A stretch of 64,000 nt of DNA, from assembly GCA_015665455.1 (NCBI GenBank), contig JADFAD010000001.1, forward strand, positions 682,001 through 746,000, read 5' to 3'. The translations under genes and the position numbers were made by a program. Below the pieces are notes generated by a model, which saw only the letters and a list, made by a program, of their open reading frames with translations, was not told the DNA's origin and searched no databases. The DNA is from Oceanospirillaceae bacterium (GTDB taxonomy: Bacteria > Pseudomonadota > Gammaproteobacteria > Pseudomonadales > Litoribrevibacteraceae). The stretch's first letter is position 1; every line of letters begins with the position of its first letter. Of this stretch, positions 26,169 through 35,186 are shown one piece after another.

Positions 26169-27182
26169 ATGCATAAACAAAGGCTCGATTTGTTTCGAAA
26201 CGCTTTACGAAAGAGCTTTGTTCTTTGTCTGGCCATATTTTTATCCGCTTGTTCTCCTGATCAGGATGCTGAACTGACGTTAGTTCAAAAGAAAGACGCT
26301 ACTCACCCTGAATTACGTTTGTCGATCGATCTTTGGCCCGGTTACTACCCTGCGGTGATTGCTAAGCAAAAAGGGTGGTTTGAAGAGGCGGGTTTGCGTT
26401 TGGTGTTAGATATGCCCGGCGACACGGATAAAATGTTGGCTCATTTTTCAGCAGGCACCATTGATGCGATAGCAGTTGCCTTCGGGGATGCGATATTAGT
26501 TTCGCGGCAGATGCCCGATGTGGCGGTTATTTTAGTGACAGATGAATCTGCGGGCGGTGACGCCGTTTTATCGAAAGACCCAAATGTATTAGAAAATCTG
26601 GCAGGGAAGAAAATAGGAACAAACCTAGGCGGTTTTGGTGAGCTGCTTATTCGTAAAATGCTTGATCAACAAAACTTGAATGTTACGCATGTCAATATGA
26701 TCAATGTAGACGCGTCGAAAGTCCCTGAATTACTTGCGTCAGGGCTGTTAGACGTTGGTCATACTTGGCAACCTTATGTAAGTCAGGCAGAAAAAGTAGG
26801 GGCTTCGGTGGTCTTTTCAAGTGCGAATACTCCAGGTTTAATTCCAGATACGGTTGCGATCAGTGGTGAATTTAAGCAAAAACACCCAGAAGCGGTGCGC
26901 ACTTTTCTACAAGTGTGGTTTAAAGCCCAGCGCTGGTGGTTAAATAATCAGTCACAGGGAAATCAGATTATTGCTCAAGCAACGAGCCAAAAGATTGGAG
27001 ACATCTCGTTGGAGGGTATTCGATTGATGAACCAGTCTGAGAACATTCAAACCTTCAACGACACCGAAGGTGAATCAGGTTTGCCCAATGCACTTAAACT
27101 GTACAACGATTTTTATGTGAATCTTGGTGTACTTCGATCCCCTGCCAGTGATTCAATACTGGCATCGGAGTTTTTGAAATGA
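26169..27182 (+). CDS. NMT1/SsuA-type periplasmic binding lipoprotein
   Basis: 337 residues. A lipoprotein signal ends in LSAC with the lipid-carrying Cys28. Then comes a substrate-binding domain of the nitrate/sulfonate/thiamine-precursor type: LRLSIDLWPGYYPAVIAKQKGWFEEAGL at the start and GTIDAIAVAFGDAILVSRQ, GKKIGTNLGGFGELLIRKML further on. The ligand is unknown. No ABC permease or ATPase is adjacent; instead its stop overlaps the start of a histidine kinase (ATGA). It therefore looks like an extracytoplasmic sensor partner rather than a transport component; this is inference from context. Confidence 0.85.
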   Translation: MHKQRLDLFRNALRKSFVLCLAIFLSACSPDQDAELTLVQKKDATHPELRLSIDLWPGYYPAVIAKQKGWFEEAGLRLVLDMPGDTDKMLAHFSAGTIDAIAVAFGDAILVSRQMPDVAVILVTDESAGGDAVLSKDPNVLENLAGKKIGTNLGGFGELLIRKMLDQQNLNVTHVNMINVDASKVPELLASGLLDVGHTWQPYVSQAEKVGASVVFSSANTPGLIPDTVAISGEFKQKHPEAVRTFLQVWFKAQRWWLNNQSQGNQIIAQATSQKIGDISLEGIRLMNQSENIQTFNDTEGESGLPNALKLYNDFYVNLGVLRSPASDSILASEFLK

Positions 27183-29164
27183 CATTGAGAGTTCAACTTT
27201 CTTTGTTACTTCTGTTGGTTACTTTTATTCCAATCGCAACGTTTACTTATTTAAACCAACAAGAAACCTCTAGACAGTACATGGCGTCAAAAGATATTGC
27301 TTTAATTCAAGCAAATGATCTTCTGGTGGATGCCATTGATGATTACATAAAAACGACCCAAGAAGTATTGTGGGCAGACAGTTATATTCCTGATTTTAAA
27401 ACTTACCTTGAAAGCAGTAAAAGCCAAAGAGAAATGCTGTTTTCTGATGTGTATGAGATGCTGCGTAGTGTCATTATCAAAGATTCAATTTTTGTAAATT
27501 CAGCAGCCTTATTAGACGTTGAAGGCAATAACCTAATGGACACGTCCGCTTATCATTACAGTGATGATGAGTCTCAAATGGAATATTTTCAAAGCGTCAT
27601 TCGAAAACGAGACAGTTATTTTAGCTATCAATTGGTGAAAGACCTTCAAGGTGATGCCTTATACGTTTCAACGCCTGTTAAAAATCATAAAGGCAGGGTT
27701 CTTGGTTTGCTTCGTTTAAGAATCGATCCGAGCCGTTTTCAGTTTTTAATATCGAAGTCTCTCCGAAAAACGTCACTGCAAGCCATTTTGTGGGATGAAG
27801 AGTTTACCCAGCTTGCGAACTTATTTAATCCGGAAATGATTGGAACTCAAGGCGAATTAAGAAAGGGGGTGAACGTTGCTGATCTCTCGTTTAATAATGG
27901 TGAACCCTTTTGGTATGTGGGCGATACGGGGCAGCAGCATAGAACGCTGAAGTCTTCCATAGCTAGTCTTCCTTGGGTGTTGGAGTTATCTCAAAGTGAA
28001 AGTGAGTATACGTCGATATCAAAAAAGAACTATCGCCATTGGTTAATGCAATTGGGGGGTGTTTTTATTTCAACCTTGATAGGCGCTGTTGTTGTAGCAA
28101 CCTATTTTGTATTGCCTTTAAAGCGCGTGGGCGACGCAGCAGAGGGCATTGCTGCTGGTGACTATAAAACGAAAGTTCCTGTGTCTGGCAGTGCGGAAGT
28201 TCAAGGTATGGCGCGCTCCTTAAATAAGATGACTCAGACGATGATTTTAAACCTAGATGAATTAGCCATTCGCCATATGGAACAGCAAAAAGCCGAAAAG
28301 GCGTTGATTGAATTAAATTCTGAACTTGAGGAACGAGTGGAGGAAAGAACAAAAGATTTAATCGATGCAAACCAGAAAAAAAGTGAAGCACTTGAACAGC
28401 TTATACAATCAGGAAAGATGGCGGAACTTGGGAATTTGGTCGCTGGTGTAACGCATGAGGTGAATACCCCTTTAGGGAATAATGTAACGGTTGCTTCTTC
28501 ATTGGAGGCTCAAATTGGTACTTTCGTTGCGGTTGTTCAAGCAGGAAAACTGACGCACAAGGATTTAAGAGCGTTTATAGAAAATTGCGAGTTTGCTGTA
28601 GATATTCTTCAAAAAAATTGTCAAAGAGCCAGTGAGTTAATGGGCAGCTTTAAGCAGGTTGCTGTAGATCAAACAAGCATGCGGCGGCGAAAGTTCTCGA
28701 TACTTGATACGGTCAACGAAGTGATTACTACTCTGTACTCCGAGTTGAAGAAACATCAACATGAGTTGCATATAAATCTTTCGATGGATTTAATACTGGA
28801 CAGCTATCCTGGGCCGTTTGAGCAGATTATTACGAATTTAATTAATAATTCATTAGTGCACGGTTTAAAAGAAACAAATACCGGTAATATTTTTATAGAT
28901 GCTCATTATGTAGAGGGCAGTGACTTGCAGACAGTTCATCTTGAATATCGAGATGATGGTCTGGGTATTCCCGAAGATATCTCAGTTCAAGTTTTTGATC
29001 CTTTTTTTACCACTCGGGCTGATGAGGGAGGAAGTGGAGTTGGCCTGTATCTGGTTCGGACACTGGCGGAACGTGATTTAGGCGGGGAGCTTTTTCTGGA
29101 TCAAAGTGTTGATAAGGGCGTTCGGTTTATTTTTAAGCTACCAGTGCAAGCCCCTGAGCGCTAG
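27179..29164 (+). CDS. membrane sensor histidine kinase coupled to the binding protein
   Basis: 661 residues. A first helix (5-22) and a second (about 290-312) enclose a periplasmic dCache-like sensor; a HAMP domain (FVLPLKRVGDAAEGIAAGDY) and a coiled coil follow. The kinase core has the H-box GVTHEVNTPLGNN (His near residue 426), the N-box NLINNSLVHGL (near 552) and G-boxes DDGLGIPED and GGSGVGLYLV. No receiver domain and no response-regulator gene are adjacent, so it is an orphan kinase. The four-base overlap with the upstream lipoprotein gene implies coordinated synthesis, as with kinases that receive their signal through a binding protein. Confidence 0.9.
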   Translation: MTLRVQLSLLLLLVTFIPIATFTYLNQQETSRQYMASKDIALIQANDLLVDAIDDYIKTTQEVLWADSYIPDFKTYLESSKSQREMLFSDVYEMLRSVIIKDSIFVNSAALLDVEGNNLMDTSAYHYSDDESQMEYFQSVIRKRDSYFSYQLVKDLQGDALYVSTPVKNHKGRVLGLLRLRIDPSRFQFLISKSLRKTSLQAILWDEEFTQLANLFNPEMIGTQGELRKGVNVADLSFNNGEPFWYVGDTGQQHRTLKSSIASLPWVLELSQSESEYTSISKKNYRHWLMQLGGVFISTLIGAVVVATYFVLPLKRVGDAAEGIAAGDYKTKVPVSGSAEVQGMARSLNKMTQTMILNLDELAIRHMEQQKAEKALIELNSELEERVEERTKDLIDANQKKSEALEQLIQSGKMAELGNLVAGVTHEVNTPLGNNVTVASSLEAQIGTFVAVVQAGKLTHKDLRAFIENCEFAVDILQKNCQRASELMGSFKQVAVDQTSMRRRKFSILDTVNEVITTLYSELKKHQHELHINLSMDLILDSYPGPFEQIITNLINNSLVHGLKETNTGNIFIDAHYVEGSDLQTVHLEYRDDGLGIPEDISVQVFDPFFTTRADEGGSGVGLYLVRTLAERDLGGELFLDQSVDKGVRFIFKLPVQAPER

Positions 29165-29199
29165 AGAGTCTTATTTCAGAGTTGATAGCCGTCAGTGAA

Positions 29200-29445
29200 T
29201 TAATGCGTTTTATTTTTTGATTCTTCTAATTTCAGTGCTTTTTCTCTTCGTTTTTCTTCAACGATTTCTTTTCTCTTTTTACATAAGTCAATGACTCGCA
29301 TTTTTTGCACGGGTGTTAAGTCATTCCAGTTGAATCGTTCGTTTCGACTTCTGAAGCAGCCCAAGCAATAACCTTTCGAGTTAGTAGTACAGATACCAAC
29401 ACATGGGCTAGGAACAGGAAATAATTCTATTTGCACCGGTTTCAT
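29200..29445 (-). CDS. DUF1289 zinc-binding-like small protein
   Basis: 81 residues. Seen: PSPCVGICTTNSKGYCLGC followed by RSRNERFNWNDL, the C-x4-C...C-x2-C arrangement that defines DUF1289. The rest is a basic helix (KKRKEIVEEKRREKALKLEE). The function is unknown; metal binding by the four cysteines is likely. It is convergent with the kinase gene and divergent from the pilin-like gene at 29533. Confidence 0.85.
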   Translation of the reverse strand: MKPVQIELFPVPSPCVGICTTNSKGYCLGCFRSRNERFNWNDLTPVQKMRVIDLCKKRKEIVEEKRREKALKLEESKNKTH

Positions 29446-29532
29446 AGAGATAATTCACGCTTTTTGATAAGTTTAGCGGGTTTTCGAGTCAAAGTGCACG
29501 TTGTGTTGATAAATACAGTTTTTGGAGAAGAA

Positions 29533-30117
29533 ATGGGGAAGGCGAGTTTTCAGCAAGTGAAAGGCTTTACGTTAATAGAACTGGTTGTTGTTATCGTTGT
29601 ACTTGCTATTTTAGCTGCGTTTGCACTGCCTCGATTTGCTTCTTTGGAGTCTGATGCATCTCTCTCTATTTTGAGATCGTTTAAAAGCATCATTCAGCCT
29701 GCTGCAGATATAACACATAAAGAAATCATTCTTCGGCCTCAAAATAAAAATGCCAATGAAACTCGGTACAACTTTGATGACGGAGATCAAATACGCATAC
29801 GAGCGGATTACCCTGACGGGCGTTGGGATAATACGTTTGCGATTTTGGTTGATTGGTCTTCTTACGACATAGGACAAGTGAGTGCGAATACTTGCGAAGA
29901 CACAGACCCTGAGTGGTGTGTGAGGCAACGAGGCCTTAACTGGTTTGTTAATCGAGGCTATACAACGGCTACGGAGGGTAGGGGATTTGTGATATTTCCT
30001 CGCGGTAATAATGTGAATAATGATGAATGTTATGTTTATTATTTTACTCCGAACCCATCTGGTACCGGGGTTTCTCAAGGCAAGCCATTTACTCGAATTG
30101 TAACAACGGATTGTTAG
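29533..30117 (+). CDS. type IV pilin-like / pseudopilin protein
   Basis: 194 residues from the ATG at 29533, chosen because GGAGAAG lies 6-9 nt before it and the product then begins MGKASFQQVKGFTLIELVVV, a class III prepilin signal: short basic leader, Gly-Phe cleavage site, Glu at +5 and a hydrophobic helix. An in-frame ATG 102 bases upstream would give an improbable long leader. The C-terminal region has two Cys pairs that may form disulfides (TCEDTDPEWC and the last residue Cys). No other pilus genes are near, so it is an isolated pilin-like or type II secretion pseudopilin-like protein. Confidence 0.82.
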   Translation: MGKASFQQVKGFTLIELVVVIVVLAILAAFALPRFASLESDASLSILRSFKSIIQPAADITHKEIILRPQNKNANETRYNFDDGDQIRIRADYPDGRWDNTFAILVDWSSYDIGQVSANTCEDTDPEWCVRQRGLNWFVNRGYTTATEGRGFVIFPRGNNVNNDECYVYYFTPNPSGTGVSQGKPFTRIVTTDC

Positions 30118-30154
30118 GTTGGTTTCTTAAATAATTTACCGATAAGGATATTCT

Positions 30155-31228
30155 ATGTCATTGCAGTTGTTTGCGGGTGAACGAGCCTATGCTCGGTTGA
30201 TGGAAGAAGGGTTAAACGCAGATCAATTGTCTTTGATTATAGGCGCTTCTGGAGGGCCGAAATGGCTGGTTCTGAGTAAGCTGGATCAATACCTTAATGA
30301 TTACTTTCTTACCTCCGCCACACAGTCCATTGACTTAATTGGTTCTTCCATCGGTTCTTGGCGTATGGCTTGTTATGCTCAAGAAAACCCTGCTCAGGCC
30401 ATTCAAAACCTATGTGAAGGCTACAGTAGCCAGTATTACGAAGGTCGACCTACTCCTGCTCAGGTATCTCAAAGTGCGAAAGACATACTGGAAGGTTTTT
30501 TGGGTAATGAAGCGGACACGGAACGACACCGGGAATTTATCGTTAACAACCCCAATCGTCGATTACATATTGTGACGGTGAGAAATCGTTTAATGTTTAA
30601 TCATGCGTCTAATCTTGTTCAGGGCGTTGCTCTTGGCGCTGCTGCAATTGCAAACCCCATTCGATCCAAGGTGGTTGAAACGTTGTTTCCGCGCGTGGTC
30701 TTTTCAAGAAAAGGGGCTCCGTCGCCTTATCGAGATATTAAGCTGAAAGAGCAAATTGATTTAACCGAAAAGAATTTAACGCCTGCGTTGGCTGCTTCAG
30801 GTGCCATTCCTTTTGTATTGGAACCCATTAAAGTACCTGATTCAAGTAACCGTTGGCACTGGGATGGCGGCTTGGTGGATTATCATTTCTCCGGCCCTTT
30901 CAAACGCAGCGATGATTTAGTGTTGTACCCTCACTTCTACCCAAAATTAATACCCGGTTGGTTGGATAAAGCATTACCTTGGCGACGTGTTGACCCGAAA
31001 GCCTACGACAACGTGGTTGTCATGAGCCCGTCTTATGAGTTTATCGAAACGCTGCCGGATCGACATGTTCCTGAAAGGAAGGACTTTGAGCAGTATGACA
31101 CCCCAACGCGATTCAAGAATTGGCAGCAAGTGATTAAGCAATCTGAACAGTTGGTGGATGTACTTCATGACGCGTTAGAGAAAGATGGCGGCAGAAGTTT
31201 GGTTCAACCTTTAAAGCAAATGGGGTAA
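30155..31228 (+). CDS. patatin-like phospholipase
   Basis: 357 residues. The nucleophile elbow is IGSSIGSWR (GxSxG, Ser near residue 66), preceded by the oxyanion-type IIGASGGPKWLVLS near residue 30; the second catalytic residue lies in WHWDGGLVDYHF (DGG, near 230). This is a Ser-Asp dyad lipid acyl hydrolase. No signal peptide is seen, so it would act in the cytoplasm or at the inner membrane unless secreted by another route. ATG 30155 follows AAGGA. Substrate unknown. Confidence 0.88.
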   Translation: MSLQLFAGERAYARLMEEGLNADQLSLIIGASGGPKWLVLSKLDQYLNDYFLTSATQSIDLIGSSIGSWRMACYAQENPAQAIQNLCEGYSSQYYEGRPTPAQVSQSAKDILEGFLGNEADTERHREFIVNNPNRRLHIVTVRNRLMFNHASNLVQGVALGAAAIANPIRSKVVETLFPRVVFSRKGAPSPYRDIKLKEQIDLTEKNLTPALAASGAIPFVLEPIKVPDSSNRWHWDGGLVDYHFSGPFKRSDDLVLYPHFYPKLIPGWLDKALPWRRVDPKAYDNVVVMSPSYEFIETLPDRHVPERKDFEQYDTPTRFKNWQQVIKQSEQLVDVLHDALEKDGGRSLVQPLKQMG

Positions 31229-31292
31229 ATTAGATCGACAAACGCGTTTAGATTAAAACGCATTTATGAATGTTGAGCAGCACGTCACGTAG

Positions 31293-32324
31293 CTACTTCA
31301 TCGTCAGAACGACCTTGCCTAGAGTTTGACCTGTTCTTAAGCATTCAATCGCATCGTGTGCATTTTCAAACGTATACGTGTGACCAACATGAGGAGGAGA
31401 GATCTTAATTTTACGCATTTGTTGCACCAGCTCATTCATGAAATCCATTTGATTCCATAACCAAATCAGATTGAACGCTAACACGGATTTATTTTCACTG
31501 ATCATGTCCATGACATCGTATCGAGGTCGAAGTAGGTACTGTTTTGCTGCTTTCAGATAATTTGGTCGATTTTTGCCAGGAGTGAATTCAGCGGCTCCGA
31601 ATACAACTAAACGTCCCATGGGATTTAAGGCATTAAAGCTGGCCGTTTGAATTTCACCGCCAATGGCATCGAGTACTAAGTCAGGCTGTATCTGCAATCT
31701 TTTTAATTGTTTAGAGAATGGCAACTGTCGGGCATAGCTTTCCTTAAATCCTTGGTCTTTTAGGAATTTAACTTTGTTTTCCGATGAGACAAATCCCACC
31801 GGGTTAGCCCCAAGCGCTTTACATAACTTCATTGCCTGAAGCCCAACACCTCCACCAGCGCTTTGTACGAGCACGGTTTGATTGGGTTTTAAATTGCCCA
31901 GTTCACTGAGGGCATACCATGCCGTTAATGTTTGAACCAAGTAAGCTGCGCCTTGCTCAAAAGACCAGTCTTCCGGCAATGGTTGAAGGTTTTCAGGGGT
32001 TGCGTCGATGGTATCGACGTAGCCACCAAAGCGGGTCACACCCATTATGCGGTCACCAACCTTGAACTTAGACACCTTGCTGCCGATGTGCGATATCACG
32101 CCCGCGTATTCGAGACCCGGTATAAAGGCGCCTTTTGGTGTTGCGGAGTACAGCCCTGTAAGGGCAAATATATCCGCAAAGTTGAGGCCCACCGCTTTTA
32201 CGGTAATGCGAACTTCGTTTTCGTTTAGTGTTGTTAGGGTCTCATCAACCAATTTCAAACGACTGATTGCTCCAGCTCTGGATGTTTTCCACACTCGTCT
32301 GATTGGGGAAGAATCGGTTTGCAT
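31293..32324 (-). CDS. zinc-free MDR-family NAD(P)H oxidoreductase (quinone reductase/VAT-1-like)
   Basis: 343 residues. Seen: the GroES-like start with VKAVGLNFADIFALTGLY and PGLEYAGVISHIG, the Rossmann fold glycine motif SAGGGVGLQAMKLCKALGA, and LDAIGGE. The catalytic-zinc cysteine and histidine are absent. This is the quinone oxidoreductase branch of the medium-chain dehydrogenases. It probably reduces alkenals or quinones with NADPH. It lies 58 nt downstream of the class C hydrolase gene on the same strand, so co-transcription is possible. Confidence 0.85.
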   Translation of the reverse strand: MQTDSSPIRRVWKTSRAGAISRLKLVDETLTTLNENEVRITVKAVGLNFADIFALTGLYSATPKGAFIPGLEYAGVISHIGSKVSKFKVGDRIMGVTRFGGYVDTIDATPENLQPLPEDWSFEQGAAYLVQTLTAWYALSELGNLKPNQTVLVQSAGGGVGLQAMKLCKALGANPVGFVSSENKVKFLKDQGFKESYARQLPFSKQLKRLQIQPDLVLDAIGGEIQTASFNALNPMGRLVVFGAAEFTPGKNRPNYLKAAKQYLLRPRYDVMDMISENKSVLAFNLIWLWNQMDFMNELVQQMRKIKISPPHVGHTYTFENAHDAIECLRTGQTLGKVVLTMK

Positions 32325-32382
32325 GTCTTATCGTCCTTGAATTCTTGGTTTAGAGGCTTTTTCTTTGTACTTAAGCAATCAG

Positions 32383-33627
32383 CTAGAGTTTGTTTACGTC
32401 ATGAACCAATTTCATTAAATACGGAATGTGGTGCGACGCGAGTGCTAGACCTGTCGTCAGAATGGCAGCAGACAGCTCTCTATCTGGATCGGCCCAACAC
32501 ATCTTATTAATCAAACCAATATGGCCAAACGCATTGCGGGTGTTTGCGCCCCACATTCCTACCGGGTTCGCCCCGAGCATAAGGCCTTGGCTGTATCGCA
32601 TAGGAAGCATCAATGTTCGATCAAACGTGAACTTGTTTCCGGCGGTGGTTGCTCGCTTTACGGTTTCGGGTTGCAGGATTTGTTGCCCATTCCATTCGCC
32701 TTTGTTCAAGAGCATTTGATAAAAACGGGATATTTCTTCAGCTGTGCCGTACAGGTTTGCTGCAGGCAAGCAACTGTCCATCCATTGTGGCTGATTCGAT
32801 AGATTGGCCGCGTCAGGAAACGATGCGCCCAGTGCGCGTTTGATAACGTTTGAAAGAGGGAATGGCGGGTTAGGTGCAGTTGCGTAATTACTTGCTACAT
32901 TTTCACGTTGGTCTTTGGGTAAACCGTAGGTGAAATGCTTCATGTTCATAGGTTGGCGAATGTGTTGATCAAGGTATTCTTGAATCGAAACGCCCATCGC
33001 TTTTTGAATAATTCGTTGGAATACAAAACCACCAGTAATTGCGTGGTACGCGAGTTTACTGCCATCTACGGTAATAGGTTTGGAGTTACAAAGTAGCTCC
33101 CAAATATGGTCTTCATCAAAGATTTCTTCGAGTTCAAGGTTTTTAGGAAGGGCAGGGATTCCTCCTCGATGCGAAAGAATCTGTTGTAACGTGATGTTGC
33201 CTTTCCCTTTACGGTTAAACTCGGGCAGATAATAGCTGACTGTATCGTCCAAGTTGACCGCGCCTTGCTCTGCAAGTTTGTGCATTAAAATGGCGGTAAC
33301 CGCTTTGGATGCTGAATATAGGCACACAGGCATGTCAGCAGTAGCTAACGACTTTACCATGCGTTTATCATCGCTCGGGCCATTTCCGTGCGCATGACCG
33401 ATGGATCGATTAATCAGCACTTTGCCTCGTTTTCGAATACAAACGGTTATGGCAGGTTGAGTCCCCGTTTTATAAAGCTGCTCTACGCTTCGCCAAACTT
33501 TTTCTTTTGATGCGCTGGAAACACCGATGTTTAGAGGATCAACTTCATCCGACTGTACATGAGTAATCTGGCTTAAGTCATAGTTTGTATTTGAAAGGTT
33601 TAGAGATTTACACAGTGTGTCTAGCAT
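32383..33627 (-). CDS. class C beta-lactamase-type serine hydrolase
   Basis: 414 residues. Seen: the SxxK nucleophile motif as YSASKAVTAILMHKL (near residue 107), YHAITGGFVFQRIIQKAMG (the Tyr-x-x motif region), and a C-terminal GHIGLINKMCWADP segment corresponding to the third active-site box. Length and order match EstB-like esterases and other penicillin-binding-protein-fold hydrolases, not true cephalosporinases. No signal peptide is seen. Substrate unknown; ester or lactone hydrolysis is typical. Confidence 0.85.
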   Translation of the reverse strand: MLDTLCKSLNLSNTNYDLSQITHVQSDEVDPLNIGVSSASKEKVWRSVEQLYKTGTQPAITVCIRKRGKVLINRSIGHAHGNGPSDDKRMVKSLATADMPVCLYSASKAVTAILMHKLAEQGAVNLDDTVSYYLPEFNRKGKGNITLQQILSHRGGIPALPKNLELEEIFDEDHIWELLCNSKPITVDGSKLAYHAITGGFVFQRIIQKAMGVSIQEYLDQHIRQPMNMKHFTYGLPKDQRENVASNYATAPNPPFPLSNVIKRALGASFPDAANLSNQPQWMDSCLPAANLYGTAEEISRFYQMLLNKGEWNGQQILQPETVKRATTAGNKFTFDRTLMLPMRYSQGLMLGANPVGMWGANTRNAFGHIGLINKMCWADPDRELSAAILTTGLALASHHIPYLMKLVHDVNKL

Positions 33628-33747
33628 GATTGGTTGACTATTATCCTGTTGGTTTCAATTCGATATTAACCCGTAAACTTTGTGAATGCAGTGACATATT
33701 AAGCCAAGTCTTCGTATCAGAATGATATTGAATTGATGTATGGTAAT

Positions 33748-34251
33748 TTAGTTGTTAATATTTACGGTGTAAAGTTTATCTGAAAGTAAGCCCCAGAACA
33801 CTTCGTTTGAAAGGCTCGAAAACTTCCAGCCAAGATGTTGTTTGCAGCTGGAGCAGGCAATAATTGACCAATAAAACCCAGGGAACCAAGAAAATTCAAG
33901 TTCTGGTGGGCTTACTGGTGTGCAGTTCCAAGCCTCGGAGTAGCAACGAAATATAAAGGTTACGCCGTTCGGATTGCATTGTAAGTGCTCATGGTAGCCA
34001 TTTACTGGTACTGAAAATTCATCCTTTGTGATGATTTGATCGCATGTTTTACAACAGATAATGTGCTTTCGGTGTTTGTTAACAGACTTTTCAGATTCGC
34101 GCTTTATGCTGGTCTGACTTTCAGGGATCAAATTCTCAAGGCCAAAAAGCGGTAACGCCTTATTTTGATCATGGAATGGTCGGGACTGAAAACATAATTG
34201 AAAACAGAACTGTGAACAAAATTGAAAAGAGTGACGCTCGTGCTTGGTCAT
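33748..34251 (-). CDS. bacterial CULT-domain (cereblon-like) protein
   Basis: 167 residues. The last 105 are a CULT domain. Seen: zinc cysteine pairs Cys67-x2-Cys70 and Cys133-x2-Cys136; NPNGVTFIFRCYSEAW; and the aromatic cage SWFPGFYW ... HLGW, giving Trp122, Trp128 and Trp142. The +6 and +20 spacing is the same as Trp380/386/400 of human cereblon and Trp79/85/99 of the Magnetospirillum protein MsCI4. VFWGLLSDKL closes the domain. In cereblon this cage binds thalidomide-type glutarimides and C-terminal cyclic imides; the bacterial role is not established. The first 60 residues are unlike the family and rich in Cys, Phe and Gln (FQFCSQFCFQLCFQ); the start is uncertain. No protease gene is adjacent. 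Confidence 0.85.
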   Translation of the reverse strand: MTKHERHSFQFCSQFCFQLCFQSRPFHDQNKALPLFGLENLIPESQTSIKRESEKSVNKHRKHIICCKTCDQIITKDEFSVPVNGYHEHLQCNPNGVTFIFRCYSEAWNCTPVSPPELEFSWFPGFYWSIIACSSCKQHLGWKFSSLSNEVFWGLLSDKLYTVNINN

Positions 34252-34420
34252 GGTGTTACCTTCGGGTGTTATTAGATTTTAACACTTTGAATCGTCGTTT
34301 TGAGTTGTTTTTATTTGTACGTCTTGGCGGAAGTAACATAAGCAAGGTTACACTGCATGCTGTAAATATTATAAAAAACTCACAAGGAATAAGTGAGTTA
34401 GAAACGCAAAAGGTGAAGAA

Positions 34421-35092
34421 ATGATTAAGAAAATAATGACAATGTTTGTTGTCTCATCAGCCTGTCTTTCAAACAGCAGCTTTGCTAATGACAGTGACTG
34501 GACACTGGCTCGGGAAGATGACGGTATCACTGCGTATACTCAGTTCTCTGAGGAGTTAGGTTATAACGCCGTTAAGTTTGAAACGGTTGTTAATGTACCT
34601 GTTTCAACATTGGTTTCTTTTAATACAGAACCAGAGAATTTCAACCAATGGATGGACAGCTTCAACGAAGTTGAAATACTGAAACGAGATAATTGGTACG
34701 ACTATCATTTGTACGTGACTTATGACTTTCCTTTTCCTTACCAAAACAGAGACTCAATAAGTCATACAACTGTCTTTAAACGCTCTAATGGTTCGGTTGT
34801 TGTGAAATTCGTGGGTGAAGAAACGGGAAAACCAATGAATGAAGACTTCGTTCGTATGGATTTCATTGACGGAGCTTGGGAATTCATCCCAGTGTCAGAC
34901 TCAACAACCAAAATTGTTTATACCAGTTTAGTCTCTCCTGGTGGTGACGGTCCTAAGTGGGTCATCAATGCATTTTCTCTTGATGTGCCTTTTGCATCCA
35001 TTGAAAACCTTAGGGAGGCGATGGGCACTTACCAACCTCGCTCCATTGCGTTGGAAGAATTACCGATGGAATCGACCATCGTTACGAACTAG
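34421..35092 (+). CDS. secreted START-domain protein (second copy)
   Basis: 223 residues: signal peptide 1-22 (SSFA-N), then a START domain. Seen: VYDFPFPYQNRDS-type block (YDFPFPYQNRDSISH, about 102-116), the DxxPWP/YxxRD pattern common to bacterial START proteins, and a conserved Trp-Glu-Phe strand (GAWEFIPV). It is the paralogue of 361-1095 by family and by context: each precedes a TonB receptor gene. ATG 34421 follows GGTGAAGAA. A hydrophobic-ligand carrier in the periplasm is likely. Confidence 0.82.
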   Translation: MIKKIMTMFVVSSACLSNSSFANDSDWTLAREDDGITAYTQFSEELGYNAVKFETVVNVPVSTLVSFNTEPENFNQWMDSFNEVEILKRDNWYDYHLYVTYDFPFPYQNRDSISHTTVFKRSNGSVVVKFVGEETGKPMNEDFVRMDFIDGAWEFIPVSDSTTKIVYTSLVSPGGDGPKWVINAFSLDVPFASIENLREAMGTYQPRSIALEELPMESTIVTN

Positions 35093-35186
35093 AATAGATT
35101 CGCGAGTAAGATCAATGGGCTGTGTTGATTCTTTCAGCCAGCCTTTTGTTATCTTTCTTTAAAACTTAAATAACAGGAGCACAATT

